A stretch of DNA of 64,000 nt from positions 1-64,000 of the forward strand of contig OZ219927.1 of NCBI GenBank assembly GCA_964291465.2, given 5' to 3'. Under the pieces are notes generated by a model. It did not search any database. It was not told the origin of the DNA and worked only from the letters and a program-made list of their open reading frames with translations. Below, piece by piece: positions 36,296-44,962 of this stretch (the first letter of the stretch is position 1; each line of letters opens with the position of its first letter). Both the position numbers and the translations under genes were made by a program. Origin of the DNA: JAGWBJ01 sp964291465 (GTDB lineage Bacteria; Chloroflexota; Dehalococcoidia; Lucifugimonadales; JAGWBF01).

Positions 36296-37594
36296 CTACC
36301 GGGAGAGGAGCGTCTCGGGCCGGGCTGTGACTCCTGAGCCAGTCCCCGCCGGGTGGCCGTCGCACAGGGCGCGGACCGGCACGGCGAACATGCCGTCCCC
36401 GAAACCGGCGGTTACTTCTCCGTCGTAGACCACTACCCCGGAGGCGAACCGGCCGGCCGCCGCCCTCTGCAGCTTGCGAAGGCCTCGAAAGTCCGAGGGG
36501 GTCACCGTGGCGGCGGCCTTCACCTCGACCCCGGCCACCGCCGAGCCCTGCTCGATGACCACGTCCACCTCCGCCTGGTCCCTGTCCCTGTAGTGGTAGA
36601 AGGCCGGGGGTGGGTCCTGGCATACGGCCTGGCGCCGTAGCTCCTGGAATACGAAGGTCTCCAGGATCTGCCCCAGGAGGGTGCGGTCCCGGGCCAGCAA
36701 GCCCGGGTTGGCCCCCATCAGGGCGCACCCCAGGCCGGTGTCGCCGATGTGGAGCTTGGGGCTCTTGACCAGCCGGTCCAGCCGGTTGCCGTGCCAAGGC
36801 GGGACCCGGTCGATGAGAAAGAGACGCTCCAGCAGTCCTATGTAGTCGCCGATGGTTGGGCGGCTGAGCTGGAAGGGTGATGCCAGGTCGGATAGGTTGT
36901 ACAGCCGGCCCGTCTGTGACGCGGCGGCTGCGAGCAGGCGGGGCAGTACGTCCAGGGCGCTGACCCTGGCCATGTCCCGCACGTCCCGCTGGAGCTGGGC
37001 GTCTATGAAGCTCCGGTACCAGTTGGCGCGGCGGCGGGCGGTGGGGCGGGCCAGAGCCGCCGGATACCCGCCTGCAGCCATGCGGGCCCCCATATCGTCG
37101 CCAAGACGGCGGGTGGTGGCCGTCGGGAAGGTCCCGCGGAACAGGTCGTCGAGAAAGCTGGGAACTCCCCCTTCTATTTCGCTCTGGGAGAGGGGGTGGA
37201 GCTGCAGCACCTCCATACGGCCGGCCAGCGAGTCTGAAAGCGCGGGCATCAGGAGGACCTGGGCGGAGCCGGTGAGCAGGAACCGTCCGGGGATGCGGTG
37301 GGTATCTATCTCCCGTTTCAGGGCGGTGAACAGGGATGGAACGTGCTGCACTTCGTCGAGGATTACCCGCTCTTCCAACCCGCCGACGAACCCACCCGGA
37401 TCGGCGTCCGCGGCGGCGCGGGCAACGGCGTCGTCGAAGCTGATATAGCGGTATCCCATGGAGGCGCCGACCTGGCGGGCAAGGGTGGTCTTGCCGCACT
37501 GCCGCGGACCGTGAATGAGCACCGCGGGCGAATCGGCCAGCGCCTCCAGCAGGGGACCCTCGGCATGGCGGGGGTAAAGGGGTACCGCATTCAT
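36296..37594 (-). CDS. AAA+ ATPase with DUF4143 C-terminal domain
   Basis: 432 residues. The N-terminal AAA domain has the P-loop GPRQCGKT (29-36), Walker B VILDEVQ (77-83) and the sensor-like LLTGSAQ. The C-terminal DUF4143 domain ends with the pattern AEVDVVIEQG...VEVKAAA, which resembles the D...ExK core of PD-(D/E)XK nuclease folds. The family is common in variable genome regions and its function is not established. ATG 37594 lies right at the end of a seven-copy 23-bp repeat array. It converges on the toxin gene with a 93-bp gap. G+C is close to that of its neighbours. Confidence 0.87.
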   Translation of the reverse strand: MNAVPLYPRHAEGPLLEALADSPAVLIHGPRQCGKTTLARQVGASMGYRYISFDDAVARAAADADPGGFVGGLEERVILDEVQHVPSLFTALKREIDTHRIPGRFLLTGSAQVLLMPALSDSLAGRMEVLQLHPLSQSEIEGGVPSFLDDLFRGTFPTATTRRLGDDMGARMAAGGYPAALARPTARRRANWYRSFIDAQLQRDVRDMARVSALDVLPRLLAAAASQTGRLYNLSDLASPFQLSRPTIGDYIGLLERLFLIDRVPPWHGNRLDRLVKSPKLHIGDTGLGCALMGANPGLLARDRTLLGQILETFVFQELRRQAVCQDPPPAFYHYRDRDQAEVDVVIEQGSAVAGVEVKAAATVTPSDFRGLRKLQRAAAGRFASGVVVYDGEVTAGFGDGMFAVPVRALCDGHPAGTGSGVTARPETLLSR

Positions 37595-37748
37595 CGTCTG
37601 ATTGTAACCCTAAGGTGCGGCAGATTGCAAGGTTGAGATGCGTCCAATTGAAAGGTTATATACCGGCAGATTGCAATGTTTAATCTCGGCAGATTGCAAG
37701 GTTATAGGTACGGCAGATTGCAAGGTTGGACCTCGGCTGATTGAAACC
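37595..37748. repeat. Seven direct repeats with a 23-bp period upstream of the DUF4143 gene
   Basis: Consensus CGGCAGATTGCAAGGTT followed by 6 variable bases. Copies start at 37595 (weak), 37618, 37641 (weak), 37664, 37687, 37711 and 37734 (weak). Spacing is 23 bp, except one step of 24. Four copies keep ATTGCAA exactly, and TTGCAA is itself a palindrome. The array reaches up to the ATPase ATG. Fixed spacing of about two DNA turns suggests cooperative protein binding. From 37749 to 37918, before argS, I see no gene. Confidence 0.92.
37601..37630 (-). promoter_or_regulatory. Promoter built from two array repeats, giving a leaderless DUF4143 mRNA
   Basis: Minus strand: TTGCAA of the second repeat (37630-37625), an 18-bp spacer, TACAAT of the first repeat (37606-37601), then 6 nt to ATG 37594. 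Transcription would start at or next to the ATG, and there is no ribosome site. Confidence 0.45.
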
Positions 37749-37918
37749 CCAGGCCTGTCCGCACGCGAGACGGGGCCTCTCCTCGGTGGCGGCAAGCAAG
37801 GAGACCACGCCGGTGAGGAGGGCCGCCTGGGGCCGAGGCGGCCGGGTAGCTAGGCGGGCCCATGGCGATGTGGTAGCATAGACTAGACCACGGGGCGCCG
37901 TTTGGGGGGAAGGCCATC

Positions 37919-39595
37919 GTGTCAGGAATCGTTCGTGACCTCATCGTGGACAAGGTCCGCGCGGCCGTCGAGGAGGCCCGCGGCGCCGGCGTGCTGAGTC
38001 TGGATACCCTTCCCGACATCGCCGTAGAACGTCCCTCAAACCCCGAGCACGGCGACTTCGCCTCCAGCCTGCCCTTGAGGCTGGCCCGCGCCACCCGGAT
38101 CAGCCCCATCGTAATGGCCGAGGAGCTGGTGAAGCTGGTCCCTCCGGGGGAGGAGGTCGACCGGGTCTGGGCGGCTCCGCCGGGCTTCATCAACTTCCGC
38201 CTTCGCGACGGGTGGCTGGCCGGCCAGGTGGAGTCCATCCGGGAGGCCGGAGCGGCCTACGGGGACGTGCGGCTGGGACGGGGGCGCTCGGTGATCGTCG
38301 AGTTCGTGAGCGTCAATCCCACGGGCCCCGTACACGTGGGACACACCCGGGGCGCCGTGCTGGGAAGCACCCTGGCCCGGGTCCTGGCGGCTGCCGGGTA
38401 CTCCGTGACCCGCGAGTACTACGTCAACGACGCCGGCAGCCAGATGGACGCCTTCTACGCCTCGATACTGGCCCGTTACAAGCAGGCCCTGGGCCGCGAC
38501 GACTCCCTTCCGCCGGGGGGCTACGCCGGGGACTACGTCGCGGACCTGGCCGCCGAAATCCTGGAGGAGCAGGGCGACAGGTTCCTCTCCATGGGGCAAG
38601 AGGAGGCGCTTCAGGAGCTGGGAGCCCTTGGACGCCGGAAGATGGTGTCCCTGATACGGAACGACCTGGAGCACATACGGGTGGAGTTCGATAGCTGGTT
38701 CAGCGAGGAGTCCCTGTACCGCGACGGAAAGTACGACCACGCCATGGAGACGTTGGAGGGTCGAGGCTATATCTCCCAGCGGGAGGGCGCCCGGTGGTTC
38801 GCCTCCAGCGCCCTGGGAGAGGACAAGGACAACGTCCTGGTGCGGTCCACCGGGGCGCCAACCTACTTCGCCTCGGACATCGCTTACCACTACGACAAGC
38901 TCCTGGAACGGGGATTCGACCAGGCCATCGACATCTGGGGGGCGGACCACCAAGGCCACGTCTCCCGCCTGAAGGCGGCCATGGCGGCCCTGGACCTGGA
39001 CCCCGACCGCCTCACCATCGTGATCTCCCAGATGGTCACCCTCAAGCGGGGGACCGAGGTGGTCCGGGCGTCCAAGCGGACCGGGGAGTTCATCACCCTG
39101 CGGGAGCTGGTGGACGAGGTGGGGGCTGACGCCTGCCGCTACTTCTTCCTGGCCCGGACACCCTCCACGCAGATGGAGTTCGACCTGGAGCTGGCCAAGA
39201 AGGAGTCGACGGAGAACCCCGTCTACTACGTGCAGTACGGCCACGCCCGCATCGCGGGCATTCTGACCAACGCCCGGGCCCAGGGCATCGACTGGACGGA
39301 CGGCGACGTTTCTCTCCTTACCCATCCCAGCGAGGTGGCGTTGGTCCGCAAGATGCTGCTCCTGCCCGAGCTGGTGGAGAACATGGCCCGCACCCTGGAG
39401 CCTCACCACCTGCCCCACTACGCCCTGGAGCTAGCGACCGCGTTCCATTGGTTCTACGAGAACTGCCGTGTGCTCTCCAGCAACCCCGAGGACTATCCCA
39501 TGACCCTGGCCCGGCTGAAGCTGGCAGAGGCGGCCAAGACCGTCCTCTCCAAGACCCTGTATCTCATGGACATGACCGCCCCCGAGAAGATGTAG
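37919..39595 (+). CDS. argS: Arginyl-tRNA synthetase
   Basis: Class I synthetase of 558 residues. It has the N-terminal tRNA D-loop domain, VNPTGPVHVGHTRGAVLG (HIGH-like HVGH near residue 139), YYVNDAGSQMD, GADHQGHV and a KMSKS-region variant RASKRTGEF. The C-terminal anticodon-binding helices are complete (HALELA-like YALELATAFHWFYENC). The start is GTG 37919 after GGGGGGAAGG. ruvB follows 10 bp downstream. Confidence 0.96.
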   Translation: MSGIVRDLIVDKVRAAVEEARGAGVLSLDTLPDIAVERPSNPEHGDFASSLPLRLARATRISPIVMAEELVKLVPPGEEVDRVWAAPPGFINFRLRDGWLAGQVESIREAGAAYGDVRLGRGRSVIVEFVSVNPTGPVHVGHTRGAVLGSTLARVLAAAGYSVTREYYVNDAGSQMDAFYASILARYKQALGRDDSLPPGGYAGDYVADLAAEILEEQGDRFLSMGQEEALQELGALGRRKMVSLIRNDLEHIRVEFDSWFSEESLYRDGKYDHAMETLEGRGYISQREGARWFASSALGEDKDNVLVRSTGAPTYFASDIAYHYDKLLERGFDQAIDIWGADHQGHVSRLKAAMAALDLDPDRLTIVISQMVTLKRGTEVVRASKRTGEFITLRELVDEVGADACRYFFLARTPSTQMEFDLELAKKESTENPVYYVQYGHARIAGILTNARAQGIDWTDGDVSLLTHPSEVALVRKMLLLPELVENMARTLEPHHLPHYALELATAFHWFYENCRVLSSNPEDYPMTLARLKLAEAAKTVLSKTLYLMDMTAPEKM

Positions 39596-39605
39596 GGCAG
39601 CGGCT

Positions 39606-40634
39606 GTGACCGACCGCCTCGTATCCGGTAAGACGTTGGAGGACGACGCCGGGCTGGACTCGTCCCTGCGGCCCAGGCGGCTCGAGGACTTCGTCGGCCA
39701 GGACACCGTCAAGGAGAACCTGAGCATCGCCATGCAGGCGGCCAGGATGCGCGGGGAGCCCCTGGATCACGTCATCGTCTACGGCCCCCCCGGGCTGGGC
39801 AAGACCACCCTGGCGAACATCATCGCCCACGAGATGGAAGCCGGCATCAAGGTGACCTCGGGGCCGGCTGTGGAGCGCCCCGGGGACATGGCGGCCATAC
39901 TCAGCAGCGTCAACACGGGAGACGTGCTGTTCGTGGACGAGGTGCACCGGCTCAGCCGGGTCGTAGAGGAGGTCCTCTACCCCGCCATGGAGGACTTCTT
40001 CCTGTCGTGGGTGGTGGGCAAGGGCCTGGGTGCCCGCAGCATAAACCTGCGCATCAATCCCTTTACCCTGATAGGCGCCACCACCCGGTTCGGCATGGTC
40101 AGCCCTCCCCTGAGGGACAGGTTCGGAGCTGTGTTCCACATGGACTTCTATGACAACGGCTCCATGGAGGTCATCGTGGCCCGGTCGGCGCGCATACTGG
40201 GCGTGGCCATAGACGACGGCGGCGTGTCGGAGATCGCACGCCGCTCCAGGGGCACGCCCAGGGTCGCCAACCGCCTCCTCAAACGCACCAGGGACTATGC
40301 TCAGGTTATGGCGGATGGTAGAATAACCCGTGAGGTGGCCCTGGAGGCCCTGGCCAAGCTGGAGGTGGACCCGCTGGGCTTGGACCAGGTGGACCACAGG
40401 CTCCTGAGCAGCGTGGTGGACAAGTTCTCGGGAGGGCCGGTGGGTCTGGACACCCTGGCGGCCTCCATCGGTGAGGACGCGGACACCATCATGGACATCT
40501 ACGAGCCCTACCTGCTTCAGCTTGGATTTCTGGACAGGACCCCAAGGGGCAGGGTGGCCACCCTGCGGGGTTATCGCCATCTGGGGCGGGAGTACACCAG
40601 GCAGCCCGAGCCGCCCCAGGGGAAGCTTCTGTAG
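39606..40634 (+). CDS. ruvB: Holliday junction branch-migration ATPase RuvB
   Basis: Motor of the RuvAB complex. 342 residues: LRPRRLEDFVGQ, P-loop YGPPGLGKTTLA (about 59-70), Walker B DVLFVDEVHRL, GATTRFGMVSPPLRDRFG (sensor 1 and arginine finger) and the C-terminal winged helix ending TPRGRVATLRGYRHLG. GTG start at 39606. ruvA and ruvC are not adjacent. Confidence 0.97.
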   Translation: MTDRLVSGKTLEDDAGLDSSLRPRRLEDFVGQDTVKENLSIAMQAARMRGEPLDHVIVYGPPGLGKTTLANIIAHEMEAGIKVTSGPAVERPGDMAAILSSVNTGDVLFVDEVHRLSRVVEEVLYPAMEDFFLSWVVGKGLGARSINLRINPFTLIGATTRFGMVSPPLRDRFGAVFHMDFYDNGSMEVIVARSARILGVAIDDGGVSEIARRSRGTPRVANRLLKRTRDYAQVMADGRITREVALEALAKLEVDPLGLDQVDHRLLSSVVDKFSGGPVGLDTLAASIGEDADTIMDIYEPYLLQLGFLDRTPRGRVATLRGYRHLGREYTRQPEPPQGKLL

Positions 40635-40677
40635 GACCGGGCCCCGGGTCACTGCCGGACTGGCGAGGAGACGGCCG

Positions 40678-41334
40678 ATGCTGTACGAGCTGCGCATCTA
40701 CGAGGCGATGCCCGGGAGGCTGCCCGCCTTGAACGACAGGTTCGCGAAACACACGTGCGGGCTCTTTGCCAAGCACGGCATCGACATGCTGGCCTTCTGG
40801 ACCGAGGAGATCGGCACGAGCAACCGGCTGACATACATCAACGTCTTCCCGGACGTGGCTGCCCGCGAGTCCCGTGTGGCGGCCTTCGGAGCCGACCCCC
40901 AGTGGCAGCGCGTAAAGGCCGAGACCGAGGTGGACGGGCCCCTGGTGGACGTCATCCACAACACCTTCATGGGACTCACCCCCTACTCTCCCCAGCCCAG
41001 GATCACCACCAACGTGCAGGAGCTCCGCATCTACGAGGCGATGCCCGGCAAGATGGACGCCCTGCACCAGCGGTTCGCCGACCACACCATGGCCCTCTTC
41101 GAGAAGCACGGCATGGAGAACGTGGGCTATTGGACCGACCAGGTGGGCACCAACAACCGGCTGGTGTATATCCTTGGCCACCAGGACCTGGGGAGCCGGG
41201 AGAAGAGCTTTGCAGCCTTCCAGTCGGACCCGGAGTGGACCAGGGCCCGCGCGGCATCGGAAGTAGACGGCCCGCTGGTAAGAAGGAGCCACAGCACCAT
41301 CCTGCGCCCCACGGACTACTCTCCGGCCCCCTGA
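40678..41334 (+). CDS. NIPSNAP family protein with two tandem domains
   Basis: 218 residues made of two copies of a ferredoxin-like NIPSNAP domain, about 1-105 and 110-218. Both begin ELRIYEAMPG and end with a DGPLV segment, showing an internal duplication. The family has no firm function; such proteins often accompany monooxygenase or F420-related genes. GAGGAG lies before ATG 40678. It is the first gene of the F420 block, 17 bp ahead of cofG. Confidence 0.85.
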   Translation: MLYELRIYEAMPGRLPALNDRFAKHTCGLFAKHGIDMLAFWTEEIGTSNRLTYINVFPDVAARESRVAAFGADPQWQRVKAETEVDGPLVDVIHNTFMGLTPYSPQPRITTNVQELRIYEAMPGKMDALHQRFADHTMALFEKHGMENVGYWTDQVGTNNRLVYILGHQDLGSREKSFAAFQSDPEWTRARAASEVDGPLVRRSHSTILRPTDYSPAP

Positions 41335-41351
41335 CGGGGACAAACCCGACC

Positions 41352-42641
41352 ATGCCAGCGACCAGAACCGCAGGTGCATCCGGTATTTCAGCAGGCGAAG
41401 CAGTCGAGCGTCTGGCCGAGACCGAGGACCCCCTGTCCGGCCTGTCCGACGCCCTCAAGACCGTGGTGGAGCGGGCCCTGGACGGCCCGGGGCTGGACGC
41501 GGAGGGCGCATCGCGTCTGGCCCTCGCTACTGATGGCGAGACCCCGTCCCTCTGCCGTGCCGCGGCCCTTCTGCGTGACCGCGGGCGGGGGCGGGACGTC
41601 AGCTTCTCCCCCAAGGTGTTCATTCCCCTGACCAGGCTGTGCCGGGACTTCTGCGGCTACTGCACCTTTCGCCAGTCCCCCGCCGAGGCCGGAGAGTTGT
41701 ACATGTCCCCCGACCAGGTGCTGGACGTGGCCAAGGCGGGGGGCAGGCTGGGCTGCACCGAGGCGCTCTTCACCCTGGGCGAGAGGCCCGAGCAGCGCTA
41801 CCCCGAGGCCCGGGAGTGGCTGGACCGCCGTGGCTACGGGACGACGCTCGATTACCTGCGGGACATGTGCGACCTGGTGTTGCGTGAGACCGGGCTTCTG
41901 CCCCACGCGAACCCCGGCACCATGAGCCGTCGAGAGGTGGCCGGTCTCAGGGATGTCAACGCGTCAATGGGGGTGATGGTCGAGAGCCTGAGCGAACGGC
42001 TGTCCATGCCCGGCGGTCCCCACGAGATGGCCCCCAGCAAGCGCCCCTCGGTCCGCGTGAAGACCCTGGAGATCGCCGGGCAGCAGAGGGTAGCCTTCAC
42101 GACGGGCATCCTGATCGGCATCGGCGAGACCCGGGGGGAGCGGATAGAGTCCCTTCTGGCCATCCGCGAGCTGCACCGCAAGCACGGCCACGTTCAGGAG
42201 GTCATCGTACAGAACTTCCGGGCCAAGCCGCGAACGGCCATGGAGGGCCACCTGGACGCCACGACCCGGGACCTGCTGTGGACCGCAGCGGCGACCCGCC
42301 TGGTGATGGGTCCCGACGCGAACGTTCAGGTCCCGCCCAACCTGAGCTTCGAAGACTACCCGGTCTATCTGATGGCAGGCATCAACGACTGGGGAGGGGT
42401 ATCTCCCCTGACCATAGACTACGTCAACCCCGAGGCTCCCTGGCCCCAGATCGGGGATCTGCGCCGCCGGACGGAGGAGCTTGGCTTCCGGCTCAGGCCC
42501 CGGCTTCCGGTGTATCCCGAGTATATCGTTGGTGGAATGGACTACGTACCAGACTCCCTCCGTGACCGCGTCCGGTCTCTGTCGGACGGGGATGGTTATG
42601 CGAAAGGGGGTATCGAGCGATATGTCGCCTCCGCCTCATGA
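41352..42641 (+). CDS. cofG: FO synthase subunit 1 (CofG), radical SAM
   Basis: With CofH it makes the deazaflavin FO, the chromophore of coenzyme F420. 429 residues. The radical SAM motif is CRDFCGYC (Cys 97, 101, 104) followed by TFRQSP; later segments HANPGTMSR, GILIGIGETR and VQNFRAKPRTAM are typical of CofG. An N-terminal stretch of about 85 residues precedes the barrel. ATG 41352 was chosen because the frame upstream only mirrors the NIPSNAP gene. Followed by cofH. Confidence 0.93.
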   Translation: MPATRTAGASGISAGEAVERLAETEDPLSGLSDALKTVVERALDGPGLDAEGASRLALATDGETPSLCRAAALLRDRGRGRDVSFSPKVFIPLTRLCRDFCGYCTFRQSPAEAGELYMSPDQVLDVAKAGGRLGCTEALFTLGERPEQRYPEAREWLDRRGYGTTLDYLRDMCDLVLRETGLLPHANPGTMSRREVAGLRDVNASMGVMVESLSERLSMPGGPHEMAPSKRPSVRVKTLEIAGQQRVAFTTGILIGIGETRGERIESLLAIRELHRKHGHVQEVIVQNFRAKPRTAMEGHLDATTRDLLWTAAATRLVMGPDANVQVPPNLSFEDYPVYLMAGINDWGGVSPLTIDYVNPEAPWPQIGDLRRRTEELGFRLRPRLPVYPEYIVGGMDYVPDSLRDRVRSLSDGDGYAKGGIERYVASAS

Positions 42642-42660
42642 ACCCCGGGAAAAAGGGGAT

Positions 42661-43941
42661 ATGCCGGCCTTGGAGCGCCTGCTCATGGACGTGAAACCCG
42701 AGGTGGGCCGCATCCTCAACAGGTCCCTGGACGGTCACGACCCCTCGGTGGAGGATGCCGTCGTCCTGTTGGGGGCCTCGGGACTGGAGGCCAACGCCCT
42801 GGTGCTGACCGCCGACGAGCTGCGCAGGAGGCGGGTGGGCGACGTGGTGACCTACGTGGTCAATCGCAACGTCAACTTCACCAACGTCTGCATCAAGCGC
42901 TGCGGCTTCTGCGCCTTCAGCCGGGACTACCGCCAGGAGGAGGGCTACTTCCTGCCAGTCAGCGAGATCATAAGGCGGGCAAGGGAGGCCTGGGACCTGG
43001 GGGCCACGGAGGTGTGCGTCCAGGCGGGCCTGCCTCCCCAGATGGACGGCGACCTGTACATCAAGCTGTGCGAGGCCATGAAGGCTGAGCTGCCCGACAT
43101 GCACATCCACGGCTTCTCCCCCGAGGAGGTGCTGTACGGCTCGGTGCGGTCCAGATGCAGCATCCGGGACTACCTGGTAGGCCTGCAGGACGCGGGTGTA
43201 GGCAGCCTCCCCGGGACCTCGGCGGAGATACTGGACCAGGAGGTCCGGGACCGTATCTCTCCGGGCCGCATAACCGCAGACCAATGGGTCGAGGTCATCA
43301 CCACCGCCCACGACCTGGGCATCCCCACCACCTCGACCATAATGTACGGCCACGTGGAGACAGACGAGCACAAGGCCCGCCACATCGCCCTTCTGAGGGA
43401 CATACAGAAGGCTACCGGGGGCTTCACCGAGTTCGTGCCCCTGAGCTTCGTCTACACCGAGGCGCCCATGTACAGCCGCGGGTTCGTCGACGGAGTCAGG
43501 ACGGGGCCAACCGGCAACGAGGTAATCAAGCTCCACGCCGTCTCCCGGCTGATGCTGAACAACTGGATACCCAACCTCCAGGTGTCCTGGGTAAAGGAGA
43601 GCCTGCGCTTCTCCCAGACCCTGCTGGGAGCGGGTGTCAACGACATGGGGGGCACCCTCATTAACGAGAGCATCTCCACGGCGGCCGGGGCCCAGTACGG
43701 CCAGCTTGTACGTCCCAGGCAGTTCCGGGACCTGATCCGTGACGCGGGCCGGGTGCCAGCCGAACGGTACACCACGTACGACATACGCCACGTCTTCGAT
43801 GACGGCGAGGACCCGGTGGAGCCCCTGGACATGGTGGGAGACGACGCCGAGGAACGCTTCGGCTCCTACCAGCGTCTCATCAAGATGGACAGCTTCCGCT
43901 TCGAGCACCCCCGCCACGCCAAGGGCGTCGAGGGGGAGTAG
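42661..43941 (+). CDS. cofH: FO synthase subunit 2 (CofH), radical SAM
   Basis: Partner of CofG that joins tyrosine to the ribityl-diaminouracil precursor. 426 residues from ATG 42661. The motif CIKRCGFC (Cys 77, 81, 84) is followed by AFSRD; HGFSPEEV, LPGTSAEIL, TTSTIMYGH and GGTLINESIS are CofH-like. Other in-frame starts at 42622 or 42595 would overlap cofG; I preferred 42661 because the shorter product matches the usual CofH beginning. Confidence 0.93.
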   Translation: MPALERLLMDVKPEVGRILNRSLDGHDPSVEDAVVLLGASGLEANALVLTADELRRRRVGDVVTYVVNRNVNFTNVCIKRCGFCAFSRDYRQEEGYFLPVSEIIRRAREAWDLGATEVCVQAGLPPQMDGDLYIKLCEAMKAELPDMHIHGFSPEEVLYGSVRSRCSIRDYLVGLQDAGVGSLPGTSAEILDQEVRDRISPGRITADQWVEVITTAHDLGIPTTSTIMYGHVETDEHKARHIALLRDIQKATGGFTEFVPLSFVYTEAPMYSRGFVDGVRTGPTGNEVIKLHAVSRLMLNNWIPNLQVSWVKESLRFSQTLLGAGVNDMGGTLINESISTAAGAQYGQLVRPRQFRDLIRDAGRVPAERYTTYDIRHVFDDGEDPVEPLDMVGDDAEERFGSYQRLIKMDSFRFEHPRHAKGVEGE

Positions 43942-43969
43942 GTCCCGTGCGGCCCGGGCGCTGCAACCC

Positions 43970-44962
43970 GTGACTCCCACTGTCCTGGCGCTGGCCGGTG
44001 GTGTCGGGGGAGCCAAGCTGGCCGTGGGTCTGGCGAGGGCGCTGCCCCCCGAGCGGCTGACCATTGTAGTCAACACCGGAGACGACGAGGTGTTCCACGG
44101 ACTGCACGTCTCTCCGGACCTGGATACGATGATGTATGCCCTGGCGGGCCTCACCAACACCGTGACGGGATGGGGGGTCGCCGGCGACACCTTCAACGGC
44201 CTGGCCTTGCTCCAGAGGTATGGCGCCGATACGTGGTTCAACCTGGGCGACAAGGACCTGGCGACCCACATCCGCCGCACCCAGCTCCTCAGGGACGGGC
44301 GCACCCTGTCCCAGGCGACCGAGAGTCTCTGCCGGGGCCTGGGCATCCCACACCGCGTCGTCCCCATGAGCGATTCCCCTCTGCGCACGGTGGTGGAGAC
44401 GGGTCAGGGAGACATGGCCTTCCAGGAGTACTTCGTAAAGCGCCGTTGCGAGCCCGTTGCCAAGGCCGTCCGTTTCGAGGATGGCTGCGGCCGCGACGCC
44501 AGCTCCACCGGCGCCGTAGACCCGTCCGTCGGGTTCGTCAGGGCCCTGGACGAGGCGTCGGCGCTGGTATACTGCCCCTCCAACCCCTTTCTCAGCATCG
44601 CGCCCGTCCTTGCTCTGAAGGGAGTCAGGGAGCGAGTCCGCTCGTTCCATGGGCCTAGAGTGGCGGTCAGCCCCATCGTAGGGGGACAGGCCCTTCGCGG
44701 CCCCGCCGCCAAGCTGCTGGCGGAGCTGGGGTACGAGGTGTCGTGCAGGGGCGTGGCGGAGCAGTACGCCGGCCTATGCGACGTGTTCGTCATCGACGAG
44801 GTGGACAGGGACCAAGCCGGGTCCGTCGAGGCGCTGGGGATACGCGTCGAGGTGGCGCCCACCGTGATGACCACGGATGTGGACAAGGAGCGGCTGGCCC
44901 GGCGTATACTGGATATGGTGGGAGAGGCGTACTCGGAAGGCGAAGGAGTCGGGACGGCGTGA
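43970..44962 (+). CDS. cofD: 2-phospho-L-lactate transferase (CofD)
   Basis: Transfers the phospholactate (or phosphoenolpyruvate-derived) moiety from the guanylylated donor to FO, giving F420-0. 330 residues from GTG 43970. ALAGGVGGAKLA at the N-terminus, VVNTGDDEVFHGLHVSPDLD, NLGDKDLATH and YCPSNPFLSI are CofD landmarks. Its stop overlaps the cofC GTG (GTGA), so the donor-making enzyme is coupled to it. Confidence 0.93.
   Translation: MTPTVLALAGGVGGAKLAVGLARALPPERLTIVVNTGDDEVFHGLHVSPDLDTMMYALAGLTNTVTGWGVAGDTFNGLALLQRYGADTWFNLGDKDLATHIRRTQLLRDGRTLSQATESLCRGLGIPHRVVPMSDSPLRTVVETGQGDMAFQEYFVKRRCEPVAKAVRFEDGCGRDASSTGAVDPSVGFVRALDEASALVYCPSNPFLSIAPVLALKGVRERVRSFHGPRVAVSPIVGGQALRGPAAKLLAELGYEVSCRGVAEQYAGLCDVFVIDEVDRDQAGSVEALGIRVEVAPTVMTTDVDKERLARRILDMVGEAYSEGEGVGTA

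Noticed and set aside
36199..36330. 43-codon open frame starting at the toxin stop (ATGA) after GGAGGGG
   Set aside because: The ribosome site is good, but the peptide resembles no known protein and runs antisense into the ATPase end; not enough support.
36296..37594. DUF4143 ATPase as an insertion sequence transposition helper
   Set aside because: No terminal inverted repeats, target duplication or transposase nearby.
37595..37748. CRISPR array
   Set aside because: Repeats are 17 bp with only 6-bp variable parts, and no cas gene is near.
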